31,289 nt of DNA from Verrucomicrobiota bacterium (GTDB taxonomy: Bacteria; Verrucomicrobiota; Verrucomicrobiia; Methylacidiphilales; Verrucolacustridaceae): the NCBI GenBank assembly GCA_016876055.1, contig VHDM01000002.1:1-31289 (forward strand), given 5' to 3'. Positions 1 through 7,285 of the stretch are shown one piece after another. The position numbers and the translations under genes were made by a program. The notes under the pieces were generated by a model. The model was not told the DNA's origin. It worked only from the letters and a program-made list of their open reading frames with translations, and did no database searches. Position 1 is the first letter of the stretch; each line of letters starts with the position of its first letter.

Positions 1-2
1 AA

Positions 3-131
3 CACGGCATCGGCCTGGCCAAGAAACCTTGGTGGAACCAGGCCACCTCCCCGGCCCTGCGCACACTCCACCAAAAAATCAAAAGGTCTCTGGATCCTGC
101 TGGCCGCCTTAACCCCGGCAAATTCCTCTAA
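3..131 (+). CDS. FAD-linked oxidase (GlcD/D-lactate dehydrogenase type), C-terminal end only
   Basis: Only the last 42 codons are in the window; the gene enters from the left edge and stops at TAA 129-131. The tail carries the HGIG motif right at the edge and ends with a DPAGRLNPGKFL stretch. Both are hallmarks of the C-terminal domain of FAD-linked oxidases such as glycolate oxidase GlcD and D-lactate dehydrogenase, where the HGIG histidine lies near the flavin and substrate. These enzymes oxidise 2-hydroxy acids to 2-oxo acids. The exact substrate cannot be told from so short a piece. About 116 bases without a gene separate it from the convergent gene that follows. Confidence 0.8.
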   Translation, partial: HGIGLAKKPWWNQATSPALRTLHQKIKRSLDPAGRLNPGKFL

Positions 132-247
132 TTCTCGTCGCTACGCTCCGGCCCCTTTCCGCCCCTCAAAATTGGGAATTTCCTGCCACTCGTCTCCAGA
201 CAATTCCACCCACGACCCCTTCCCAACCATCTGCCAGGGTTCACTCA

Positions 248-790
248 TCAATCTGCCCTGCGGCGGTTCTTCACCACCTCCCGCTTGGCCGATGCCAAAC
301 GACTCACCTTGCCTCTAAGTCCCCCAAAATCCTCGATGTAATACACCTGTCCGCAAATCGAGGGCTCGTAGAAAACCTGCTGATCGTCTGCCAATGTGGC
401 CATTAAGGAGGAGTCGGGAGATAACACGGCTTTCCTTCCAAAGACTTCAACCAGCAGCGGCTTCCTCATGGCCGGACCCGGCCGAACGAGCACGCTGGGC
501 CGGCCCAGTTCATCTTTCCCAAAACTCAGGCGGTACTCTTGGCCCGCCGTGTCCACCGCACGACTAACGGAACCCGCGGCAATTTCCTCAAGGATATTTC
601 CCAATTCATCTCGCACCTCTAATCGAAGAGTCTGATCGTTGTAAATGAGTCTCGCCCCACTTCCATTTTGGATTCCGGCAACAATTCCGGCTGCCTCCTG
701 CCCGGCTGAATCGACCGAGGCCAAACCCTTCTGCGAAAAAGACAAGCCGGCACCTGCGACGGCCAGAAAAAGTAACCTGCTAATTTGCAT
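248..790 (-). CDS. Exported protein of unknown function (180 aa)
   Basis: I do not recognise the family. The N-terminus (MQISRLLFLAVAGAGLSFSQ) has one basic residue followed by a hydrophobic stretch, so it reads as a Sec signal peptide cut around residue 20-25. The mature part looks beta-rich, with short alternating strands around residues 45-120, a single cysteine near residue 146 and a basic tail (KREVVKNRRRAD). The reading frame is preferred over the overlapping opposite-strand frame because it has a coherent signal peptide and normal residue balance. It may belong with the other small exported proteins to its right, of which 991-1452 and 2048-2746 lie on the same strand. No partner or substrate can be inferred. 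Confidence 0.6.
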   Translation of the reverse strand: MQISRLLFLAVAGAGLSFSQKGLASVDSAGQEAAGIVAGIQNGSGARLIYNDQTLRLEVRDELGNILEEIAAGSVSRAVDTAGQEYRLSFGKDELGRPSVLVRPGPAMRKPLLVEVFGRKAVLSPDSSLMATLADDQQVFYEPSICGQVYYIEDFGGLRGKVSRLASAKREVVKNRRRAD

Positions 791-955
791 GGGCTCTTGC
801 TTGAAGTCTTAACGACGGATCGTCCAGCAATTCCCGCTCATCCAAAGGTCTGTTTGTCAAAAGCCTGTCGGCAGCTCCGCGGATTTTGTGGGAGCGCTGC
901 CCTGCACCACCCAGGGGGCCGACTCCCCCTTCGCCGACCACGCACCTTGTTCTGA

Positions 956-986
956 ATCCAAAATCAAACATCCAAAATCCAAAATT
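956..986. repeat. Heptamer tandem repeat (ATCCAAA x4, one unit diverged)
   Basis: Four consecutive 7-base units can be read: ATCCAAA, ATCAAAC, ATCCAAA, ATCCAAA, followed by ATT. It begins 4 bases beyond the stop codon of the minus-strand gene at 991-1452 and so would lie in that gene's 3' untranslated region. The AT-rich block stands out from the GC-rich surroundings. Short tandem heptamers of this sort are known as STRR sequences in cyanobacteria; the relation is by analogy only. The rest of the 791-990 interval shows no convincing gene. Confidence 0.7.
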
Positions 987-990
987 CCGT

Positions 991-1452
991 CTACATCTCC
1001 TTGAGCTTCTGCGCCCGCTCCTTGTTGCGCGCGTCGTTAAGAGCCTCGATTTCCAACGGAAAAATCGAGCCCGCAGGCAGCGCCAGTGCCCCGCGAGTCA
1101 GGTTGGTGTCGATCCTCGGGGCATAGACGACCCGGCCGTTCACAATCACCACTAGAATCAGCCCCCGACCCGTGTTGGTCGCTACCTCCAGCTTGGTTTT
1201 TCCAAAATCGTCGAACTCCACCACCACGGTTCCATCCGCCATCGAACGGACGCTTTGTATATCCTTTTCCGACACCTCGGGGATGTTTCGGATGGCAATC
1301 GTCTCCGGCGGATTCAGCAAGGTCACCGGGACCGTCACCGTGCCTTTGGCTCCTTCCGGCGCCTGCAAATGAACCCGCAGCAGAACCGGCGGCTTTTCCG
1401 CCGCTCCGATCCACAAAATCAATCCAAGAATCCAAGAAGGTATCCGACCCAT
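991..1452 (-). CDS. Exported protein with a SecD P1-head-like segment (153 aa)
   Basis: The start (MGRIPSWILGLILWIGAAEK) is a likely signal peptide or single membrane anchor. Residues roughly 95-140 read as hydrophobic strand, VNGRVVYAPRI, then a glycine- and alanine-rich turn with ALPAGS. This resembles the periplasmic P1 head repeat of SecD/SecDF (pattern: value-DGkVisAPrI, then a turn and a glycine). That similarity is by eye and is not proof. SecD itself is far larger and has six transmembrane segments, so this is at most an isolated head-like domain. The tail is charged (NDARNKERAQKLKEM). Function unknown; probably periplasmic. Confidence 0.6.
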   Translation of the reverse strand: MGRIPSWILGLILWIGAAEKPPVLLRVHLQAPEGAKGTVTVPVTLLNPPETIAIRNIPEVSEKDIQSVRSMADGTVVVEFDDFGKTKLEVATNTGRGLILVVIVNGRVVYAPRIDTNLTRGALALPAGSIFPLEIEALNDARNKERAQKLKEM

Positions 1453-1492
1453 ACCTCAACGATATCCAACCTTGGACCGGAAACGACCCGAT

Positions 1493-1521
1493 TTGTCAGG
1501 ACAGCAAGTTTCGGCCAATCT
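1493..1521 (+). promoter_or_regulatory. Candidate sigma-70 promoter giving a leaderless mRNA for the BsuPI-like gene
   Basis: TTGTCA at 1493-1498 matches the -35 consensus in five of six positions. A 17-base spacer leads to CAATCT (1516-1521), a weak -10. The -10 ends 6 bases before the ATG at 1528, so transcription would start on or next to the start codon. Its position supports 1528 as the true start. Confidence 0.4.
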
Positions 1522-1527
1522 TGGCAC

Positions 1528-2097
1528 ATGGGCTTTTGGCTGGCTTTTGGACTGATTGCTTTTTCCGGGACTGCTTTTGCGGAGATCGACGCCTCCCGCG
1601 ACACCATGCCCAAGCAGTTTCAAGGCGCCCCTGGCCTGATTAAAGGTGGCTTTTTGATTGAAGGCTCCAAGAAACGCTTTGCCGGTGCCAACGAACTGAA
1701 TCTGGAAGCTTTTAAGACCAACCTGGAAGTCACCCCGGGCGAACTCAGTCTCCCCAAGATCCGCGACCCCCAACCCGAGGATCTCATCAGTCTAAAGTTT
1801 ACCGTCACCAACGGTGCCGACACGGGCACAATTCTCTACTTTCCCACCGCCCAGCGCTGCGAAGCCGTCGTCCGCAATGCCGAGGGCAAAATTGTCTACA
1901 CCTGGTCGGAGGATTTTGAGTTCGCCCCCGATGCCGGCTACAGCTTTCTGAATCCTGGGGAGCGTTTGAATTACCAGCTGACCATCCCCTTTCAGGCCCT
2001 CCGGGGTCGGCTCCCCGCCGGCTCCGCCACCCTCACCGCCAGCTTGGTCAATTATCCGCAGCTGCGCGCGGAGATGCCGCTGGAGATTGTTCCGTAG
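1528..2097 (+). CDS. Exported BsuPI-like (intracellular proteinase inhibitor fold) protein, 189 aa
   Basis: The start at 1528 gives a clean signal peptide (MGFWLAFGLIAFSGTAFA, cut before Glu19). Residues about 86-155 contain the pattern LKFTVTNGAD, LYFPTAQR, VVRNAEGKIVYTWS and LNPGERLNYQLTIPF. This matches the immunoglobulin-like BsuPI domain family, named after a Bacillus subtilis protease inhibitor. Members outside Bacillus are often periplasmic or lipoprotein add-on domains of unknown target. The open frame extends upstream to 1255, but that region is antisense to the neighbouring gene and lacks a signal peptide. The last 50 bases overlap the 3' end of the convergent gene at 2048-2746. Inhibitor activity here is not established. 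Confidence 0.72.
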   Translation: MGFWLAFGLIAFSGTAFAEIDASRDTMPKQFQGAPGLIKGGFLIEGSKKRFAGANELNLEAFKTNLEVTPGELSLPKIRDPQPEDLISLKFTVTNGADTGTILYFPTAQRCEAVVRNAEGKIVYTWSEDFEFAPDAGYSFLNPGERLNYQLTIPFQALRGRLPAGSATLTASLVNYPQLRAEMPLEIVP

Positions 2098-2746
2098 CGG
2101 CCCGCCGAAAATCCCCCACAGGTTGGGACAACATCTTTTCCACCTCCTCCGGGCGAAACTTTTCCTGCCGGCCCGGCCCCAGATCCCGCGCGTTTTCCTC
2201 CTCCCGCCAAACCTGCTGCCGCACCCGCGTCAACCGCCCCTCATACATCCGCAACGAACCCTCCCGACCCCCACCCATCCGCGCCGCCCGCGACGACCAG
2301 CCCTGCGCGGTCTCCCGTTCGATTTCCCGCATCGTCATCGTTTGCTCCGCGGCCAGCTCCCTTTGCGGCTGAAACTTTTCATTTTCGCCCCGGCCCGCCG
2401 CCCAGTCCCGATCTTGCCCCCAACGCGCCTCCTCCCACTTCCTTCCGGACGCTCCCTCCCAGTTGGCCCTCTGCCCAAAAGACGCCTCTTTCCCCCATCC
2501 CTCGGCCGACTTCGCCCGAACCTCTTTCTCTTTCCCGTAATACCTCACCGAGATTTCCTGGCTGTCTTTCATTTTTCCCGAAAGCGGACTGAGCCGATTA
2601 TCGGGTTTCCTCGGCCAACTCCCTTCCGCCACCCCGCGTTGGGCATTTTCCAAGCGCTGGGCGCTGTTCTCCTCGGCGACCCCCAAGGGAGTGGTTGCCA
2701 CTGCCAGGCCTAAAACCAGAAAGAAGGCTTTCACCCGCAGCATCAT
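2048..2746 (-). CDS. Exported, highly charged Trp/Arg/Glu-rich protein of unknown function (232 aa)
   Basis: A typical signal peptide opens the protein (MMLRVKAFFLVLGLAVATTPLGVA, cut before residue 25). Two adjacent ATG codons leave the start open by one residue. The mature protein is low in hydrophobics and unusually rich in Trp, Arg, Glu and Gly, with loosely recurring W-x(3-6)-[AG] spacing around residues 80-165, so it is probably extended or partly disordered. No domain is recognised. The frame is convergent with the BsuPI-like gene and overlaps it by 50 bases. Codon usage is less typical than in the core genes, but the clear signal peptide supports it being real. Confidence 0.55.
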   Translation of the reverse strand: MMLRVKAFFLVLGLAVATTPLGVAEENSAQRLENAQRGVAEGSWPRKPDNRLSPLSGKMKDSQEISVRYYGKEKEVRAKSAEGWGKEASFGQRANWEGASGRKWEEARWGQDRDWAAGRGENEKFQPQRELAAEQTMTMREIERETAQGWSSRAARMGGGREGSLRMYEGRLTRVRQQVWREEENARDLGPGRQEKFRPEEVEKMLSQPVGDFRRAATEQSPAASPRAAADN

Positions 2747-2850
2747 CCCCGCTTCTGACCACTCCTGCCCCCGAAAAAAACTCGCTCCGGTTTACCTTTG
2801 ACCACAACTAGTGAATCGTTTTGTTCCACCTGCCTCAGGTCACCACCAAC

Positions 2851-2923
<73 letters not shown>

Positions 2924-2955
2924 GACCTCACGACTCTCGCCCCGACTCAATCGCC

Positions 2956-2984
2956 TGTAAATTCCAAGCCGCTCGGTTTATTTT
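2956..2984 (+). promoter_or_regulatory. Candidate promoter with the -10 abutting the panE start
   Basis: TATTTT (2979-2984) lies 6 bases before the ATG at 2991. TGTAAA (2956-2961) sits 17 bases upstream of it as a weak -35. The arrangement predicts a leaderless transcript. It shares the short divergent space with the tRNA-Ile2 gene. Confidence 0.35.
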
Positions 2985-2990
2985 CTACCC

Positions 2991-3941
2991 ATGCCAGCTC
3001 ACCCCCAGCAGGCCCTGCCCCCCCTTCCCCATGCCGCCGTGGTTGGAACCGGAGCCCTCGGCATGTATTACGGCGCCAAGCTGGCCAAGTCGGGTATTCC
3101 GGTCACTTTCCTCGCCCGGCGCGACCTGACCCATCTTCAAAAACACGGCATCCAGGTGCGCTGTCCTTATGGCGACTTCCACCTTCATCCCGTCCGGGCC
3201 TGTGGGACGCCGGAAGAAATCGGCCCCGTGGATCTGGTTCTGGTCTGCATCAAAACCACCGGCAATGCCGCGCTTAAAAAAATCATTCCACCGCTCCTCG
3301 GCCCCGATACCGCGATCTGCTCCCTGCAAAACGGGCTCGGTAATGAGGAACTCCTCGCCTCCATTGCCGGGAAAGAGCGCGTCTTGGGCGGAGTCTGCCA
3401 TGTCTGCGTTTCCCGGCCCGAGCCCGGCGTCGCCCGCAACCTGGCCTGCACGGACATCAGGTTTTCCGACCTTTCCGGCGGAGACACCCCGCGCGCCCGT
3501 TCCCTCGCCAAGATTTTTACCGCAGCCGGAGTGGGCTGCACCGTGGCCCCGTCCATTGGCTCGGCCCGCTGGTACAAACTGGTCTGGAATGTGCCTTTCA
3601 ACGGCCTTGGCATCGCCGGTGGCCCCGGCGGCCGCGACACTCAGCAGGTGCTTGAGGACCCCACCCTGCATCAGGAGGCCCAAGACCTGATGACCGAGGT
3701 TCTCGCCGCTTCCGCCAAGCTCGGCTACCCGCAAGATCCAAATCTCATTGAAAAGGAAATCGTCCGCACCCGCACCATGGGGCACTACAAATCGTCCAGC
3801 CAACTCGACTGGGAAGCTGGCAGACCGGTGGAACTGGAATCGATTTGGGGCGAGGCTCTTCGCCAAGGCACCGCCGCCGGCGTCCCCATGCCCCACCTGG
3901 AAAAGCTCTACCAACAGCTTAGGGGCATGGTGAAGTTTTAA
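2991..3941 (+). CDS. panE: 2-dehydropantoate 2-reductase (ketopantoate reductase)
   Basis: It would reduce ketopantoate to pantoate with NADPH, the second committed step of pantothenate and coenzyme A synthesis, in the cytosol. A Rossmann dinucleotide motif GTGALGMYYG lies at residues 19-28 and is followed by FLARRD, the usual NADP-binding arginines. The segment VCIKTTGN and the C-terminal-domain motif WYKLVWNVPFNGLG (with the Lys of the active site) are both present. The length of 316 aa is normal. The stop overlaps the stop of the convergent M20 peptidase by 4 bases. PanE-like proteins can be paralogues with other 2-oxo-acid substrates, so the substrate is an inference from the family. Confidence 0.87.
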   Translation: MPAHPQQALPPLPHAAVVGTGALGMYYGAKLAKSGIPVTFLARRDLTHLQKHGIQVRCPYGDFHLHPVRACGTPEEIGPVDLVLVCIKTTGNAALKKIIPPLLGPDTAICSLQNGLGNEELLASIAGKERVLGGVCHVCVSRPEPGVARNLACTDIRFSDLSGGDTPRARSLAKIFTAAGVGCTVAPSIGSARWYKLVWNVPFNGLGIAGGPGGRDTQQVLEDPTLHQEAQDLMTEVLAASAKLGYPQDPNLIEKEIVRTRTMGHYKSSSQLDWEAGRPVELESIWGEALRQGTAAGVPMPHLEKLYQQLRGMVKF

Positions 3942-5284
3942 CTTTTGCTGATTTCGTGTAGCAACGCGCGGTTCATCCGCGCACCCCGCTCCAGATACGC
4001 GATGGGAAACGTCTCATCCGGACCGTGGGCGCGGCAGTCCGGCAAACTCAGCCCCACCAACAAAGTTTCCACCCCGAGCACCTTCCGGATCACGCTGACG
4101 ATCGGAATGGTTCCCCCCTCCAGCAGATAATGAACCTTTTTTCCGTCCCAGGCCTGACGCAGGGCCCGCACCGCCGCCGGTCCAAAATCTTTCTTGGGAT
4201 CACAAAAATAAGGCAGCCCCCCGTGGTGGCGGGTGATTTTCATCTTCACGGTCTTCGGGCACTTCTTTTGCAAATATTTCTCCACGAGCCCGGCGATCTC
4301 CGCCGGATCCTGATGGGGAACCAGTCGGAAGGTGAGTTTCGCCGAAGCCTTGCTGGGGAGCACTGTTTTGGGGCCCGGGCCTTGGTAGCCCCCCGTGATC
4401 CCGTTGATCTCCGCCGTCGGACGCATTCCGATCCTTTCAATCGCGGTGTAGCCCGGCTCCCCACCCAAGGCCGGACTCCCCGCCTGTCGGCGTACTTCGC
4501 CATCCGATACCCCCAGATCCTTGGCCGCCTTGCGTTCCCACGCCGCCGGCTTCCGAACCTTTTTGTAAAATCCTGGCACGGTCACCCGGGAATGATCGTC
4601 GTGCAATCCCGCCAGAAGTTGCGTGAGCACCTTGATCGGATTCACCACCGCCCCGCCGTAAACCCCCGAGTGCAGGTCGTGGGAAGGACCCGTCAAATCC
4701 ACCTCCAGCGCCGCGATCCCCCTGAGCCCGTAGGTGAGGGTCGGTTGATCGGGACCCGCCATGTTGGTGTCGGAAATTACCGCCACGTCGCACCGCAGAT
4801 CCTTTTTTCGGGCCTTTAAAACAGCCTCCAAGTTGTCGCTCCCCACCTCCTCTTCCCCTTCCACCACAAACACCACATCCGTTGCCGCGCCACCCTCCTT
4901 GATCGCCTCCGCCACGCCCAGCATATGGGCAAAAATTTGCCCCTTGTTGTCCGTGGATCCCCGCGCCACGACCATTCCGCCTTTCAATCGCGGTTCAAAC
5001 GGATCCCCGGTCCACCCGTCCTCCCTTTCTGCCGGCTGCACGTCGTAGTGACCGTAAATCAGCACCCGGCGACGTTGCCCGCCTCCCGGCTGACTCCACT
5101 TGGCCAACACGACGGGAGCCCCAGGCGTAGCCGCGATCTCCGCCTCCATTCCCATCGCCCCAAATTTTTCTGCCAGCCACGCGGCGCAATCCCGCAGGGA
5201 CGGGAGCCTGGCCGGGTCCGCCGACACGGTCGGAAAACGTAAAAAATCGAAATAGTCGGAACGGACCTGATCCAAAAGCGGCAT
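3938..5284 (-). CDS. M20 family metallodipeptidase (448 aa)
   Basis: A zinc-dependent exopeptidase of the ArgE/DapE/CNDP dipeptidase clan. Metal and catalytic residues are visible in order: H79 and D81 in YGHYDVQP, the bridging D112 in STDNKG, the E144-E146 cluster in GEEEVGS, D172 in SDTN, and the late AHGPDETFP histidine. The lid dimerisation domain occupies about residues 190-320. The YGHYDVQP form is typical of broad cytosolic dipeptidases rather than DapE. The start at 5284 (MPLLDQVRSDYF) is chosen because the frame further upstream runs into the divergent promoter and has no homologous character. It is tail-to-tail with panE. Confidence 0.87.
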   Translation of the reverse strand: MPLLDQVRSDYFDFLRFPTVSADPARLPSLRDCAAWLAEKFGAMGMEAEIAATPGAPVVLAKWSQPGGGQRRRVLIYGHYDVQPAEREDGWTGDPFEPRLKGGMVVARGSTDNKGQIFAHMLGVAEAIKEGGAATDVVFVVEGEEEVGSDNLEAVLKARKKDLRCDVAVISDTNMAGPDQPTLTYGLRGIAALEVDLTGPSHDLHSGVYGGAVVNPIKVLTQLLAGLHDDHSRVTVPGFYKKVRKPAAWERKAAKDLGVSDGEVRRQAGSPALGGEPGYTAIERIGMRPTAEINGITGGYQGPGPKTVLPSKASAKLTFRLVPHQDPAEIAGLVEKYLQKKCPKTVKMKITRHHGGLPYFCDPKKDFGPAAVRALRQAWDGKKVHYLLEGGTIPIVSVIRKVLGVETLLVGLSLPDCRAHGPDETFPIAYLERGARMNRALLHEISKS

Positions 5285-5328
5285 CTTGGGAGTCTGCCGG
5301 CACCCACCGATCCGCGCCAGTCCGGCAT

Positions 5329-5356
5329 TTGCGTGGCCTTTTTTTTGGGATATAAT
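5329..5356 (+). promoter_or_regulatory. Strong sigma-70-type promoter, leaderless arrangement
   Basis: TTGCGT (5329-5334), a 16-base T-rich spacer and a perfect TATAAT (5351-5356) are followed after only 6 bases by ATG 5363. The start point would fall on the A of the start codon. There is no room for a Shine-Dalgarno sequence. Confidence 0.65.
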
Positions 5357-5362
5357 TATCGG

Positions 5363-6520
5363 ATGTCCAACCAAGCATTAAGCATTCCGAACTCCTTCCC
5401 ACCCTTTGATTTGACCCGCTTGCTGAAAACTGTTTTTGAACCCCAAAAAGGGGAGCGGGCTTGCGTTTTGATCGACTTGGACGATCCGACCCAGGTTCAG
5501 GACTTCGCTTTTCTCCAAGATCCTGCCCTGACGGTCCAAAAATACGCCCACGATATTTTTTATCAGGGTCTGAACAACGGGGTGGGGCACGAACTCGGTC
5601 TGACCGGTGGTGAATTTTATGCCTACAAAAAAACCGGCGGCAGCAACCTCGACATGGATGACCTCGTCATGGACACGCAGGGCCGCCGCCTATCCTTCGA
5701 AAAAGACATTTACCCCAAGTACGACATCATCCTCTGCATTTCCACCTACTCGGCCACCGCCCCCCTGACCGCTTCCGCAAAGAAGCACGGCTTCCGGGGC
5801 GCCACCCTGCACGGGCTCAATGAAGTCATTCTGCAAACCGGCCTGGCCGTGGATTACAATGAGGTCAGCAAGCAGGCAGAAAAACTTCGCCTCGGCCTGA
5901 CTAAATCGGACTGGGTGGAAATTGACTACGAAGTCGCCGGAAAATCCTGCACCCTGCATCTCGATCTCGGCCGTCAGGAGGCCCAAAAGTCCCACGGCCT
6001 TTGCCGCGGAAAAACCCCGGATGTCGCCAACCTTCCGGCCGGCGAGGTTTATTTTGTCCCCACCGGCGGTTCCGGTCAGATGCCGATGAAGTTTGAGGAC
6101 GGGACTCTTGCTATCTTGGATATTGAGGGGGGCCGCCAGGTGGGTGGTTCCTTCCTCAGCGGGAACCTGAAAAAATTTCAGGAGCATGTGGCCAAGCTCC
6201 AACGCGACCCAGTCACCGGCGAACTGGGTGAACTGGGTTTTGGCACCCAACTCCTTCCCTTTAGCGGGCGGGACATCCAAGACGAAAAAATCCTTGGCAC
6301 GATTCACGTGGCCACCGGCCGATCGGACCACCTCGGGGGCCACCTTACCCCCGACAAATTTGCCGAGCGGATCAACGCCACCCATGACGACATCCTCTAC
6401 GCTCCGCACAAAACGCCCGAAATCCAGGTGAAGCAGGTCCGGATGCATCGGAACGGGACCACCACCGTGGTGATGGAAAATTACCGTCCCACCGAGTATT
6501 TGGCTCAACTCCTCGCCTGA
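5363..6520 (+). CDS. M29 (aminopeptidase T/S)-like metallopeptidase, 385 aa
   Basis: The C-terminal half follows the M29 leucyl-aminopeptidase pattern: NLPAGEVYFVP (E228), GELGFGTQ (E290), ILGTIHVATG (H315) and ATHDDILYAP (H341, D343). These correspond to the dinuclear metal ligands of thermophilic aminopeptidase T. The N-terminal half (residues 1-180) is the less conserved alpha/beta domain. The start at 5363 is chosen from the promoter position and because the earlier GTG frame runs through the -35 box. It would remove N-terminal residues from peptides in the cytosol. It is divergent from the M20 peptidase, and its stop overlaps the apparent start of the methyltransferase downstream, suggesting translational coupling. 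M29 members in such genomes are often only loosely characterised, so activity is inferred. Confidence 0.75.
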   Translation: MSNQALSIPNSFPPFDLTRLLKTVFEPQKGERACVLIDLDDPTQVQDFAFLQDPALTVQKYAHDIFYQGLNNGVGHELGLTGGEFYAYKKTGGSNLDMDDLVMDTQGRRLSFEKDIYPKYDIILCISTYSATAPLTASAKKHGFRGATLHGLNEVILQTGLAVDYNEVSKQAEKLRLGLTKSDWVEIDYEVAGKSCTLHLDLGRQEAQKSHGLCRGKTPDVANLPAGEVYFVPTGGSGQMPMKFEDGTLAILDIEGGRQVGGSFLSGNLKKFQEHVAKLQRDPVTGELGELGFGTQLLPFSGRDIQDEKILGTIHVATGRSDHLGGHLTPDKFAERINATHDDILYAPHKTPEIQVKQVRMHRNGTTTVVMENYRPTEYLAQLLA

Positions 6521-7257
6521 GCGCAACGTACGAATCCGGCTCCGCCCTCGCGGAGTACCTTGCATTCCATTACCTCGAGCCGCGGGAGTTGTTGCCCCGG
6601 GGGCGAAGCACGCCGTTCGGGCTTCGCAACTTTCCCGCGGCTTGTGCCCGCCTGCTTTTTTCGGAGGCCAAGCGCCGAAGAATTCGGCCCCGCCGGGCCT
6701 TGGATCTCGGTTGCGCGGTCGGCAGGGCGTCCTTTGAACTCTCCCGGAAAGTCCCTGCAGTCCTGGCGATCGATTCCTCCAAGACCTTTATCGCCGCCGC
6801 TAAAAAGTTGGCCACGCGCGGCCTTTGTTCCTTCCGATTGAACGAGGAAGGCCATCGAACGAGGCCGGTCCGAATCGTGGCACCTGCCCAAAAAATTCGG
6901 GGCCGCGTTTCGTTTGGGACTGGAGATGCTCTGCGCCTGCCTCGCCTTGCTCCGTTCGACCTCGTTCTCGCCGCCAATCTGCTCGATCGGGTCAAAGACC
7001 CCCAACGGCTTTTGCAGAAAGTCCTGCCCGGACTCGTTCGCCCCGGAGGGCTTTTGCTCCTGACCTCCCCCTATACGTGGTCCAAGGCCTTCACCCCCTC
7101 GTCCCGATGGCTCAGGAATTCATTCTTTGCCACAAGGAGGCTGCTTGCGCCGCACTTCCGGCTTCTGCGCCGCCAGGATCTGCCTTTTCTCCTCCGCGAA
7201 CACCGCCGCAAATTCCAGCTGACCTTCGCCGACGCCACGCTCTGGTTGCGCGTCTGA
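6517..7257 (+). CDS. Putative 4-mercaptohistidine N1-methyltransferase (OvoA C-terminal-domain type), stand-alone
   Basis: A SAM-dependent methyltransferase matching the family fused to the C-terminus of OvoA, which N-methylates 4-mercaptohistidine (5-thiohistidine) in ovothiol synthesis. Family marks visible: TYESGSALAEYLAFHY at the N-terminus, ALDLGCAVGRASFELSR (SAM motif I), FDLVLAANLLDRVKDP, RPGGLLLLTSPYTW, and the C-terminal PFLLREHRRKFQ with ATLWLR. The conserved TYES/AEYLAFHY part lies upstream of any ATG, GTG or TTG in frame; the nearest plausible initiator is CTG 6517-6519, which overlaps the previous TGA as CTGA. A TTG at 6589 would discard conserved residues. From the CTG the length is 246 aa. 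The thiol-forming OvoA/sulfoxide synthase partner is not in the window, so the true substrate is open. Confidence 0.78.
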   Translation: MSATYESGSALAEYLAFHYLEPRELLPRGRSTPFGLRNFPAACARLLFSEAKRRRIRPRRALDLGCAVGRASFELSRKVPAVLAIDSSKTFIAAAKKLATRGLCSFRLNEEGHRTRPVRIVAPAQKIRGRVSFGTGDALRLPRLAPFDLVLAANLLDRVKDPQRLLQKVLPGLVRPGGLLLLTSPYTWSKAFTPSSRWLRNSFFATRRLLAPHFRLLRRQDLPFLLREHRRKFQLTFADATLWLRV

Positions 7258-7285
7258 TCGTCCTCTTCGGCCCTGATCTCGCTCT

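Noticed and set aside
780..971. A 63-codon minus-strand frame between the first two exported-protein genes
   Set aside because: It runs out of the AT-rich heptamer repeat, has no start signal and no recognisable features.
2087..2713. A 208-codon plus-strand frame rich in Pro, Leu and Arg
   Set aside because: It lies opposite the 2048-2746 gene, which has a signal peptide; the Pro/Arg/Leu composition is typical of a reverse-strand artefact.
2831..2845. Small inverted repeat ACCTG-CCT-CAGGT behind tRNA-Ile2
   Set aside because: The stem is only 5 bp and no T-run follows on the minus strand, so it does not qualify as a terminator.
2985..3914. A 309-codon frame antisense to panE
   Set aside because: Shadow of panE; no motif, and panE is strongly supported.
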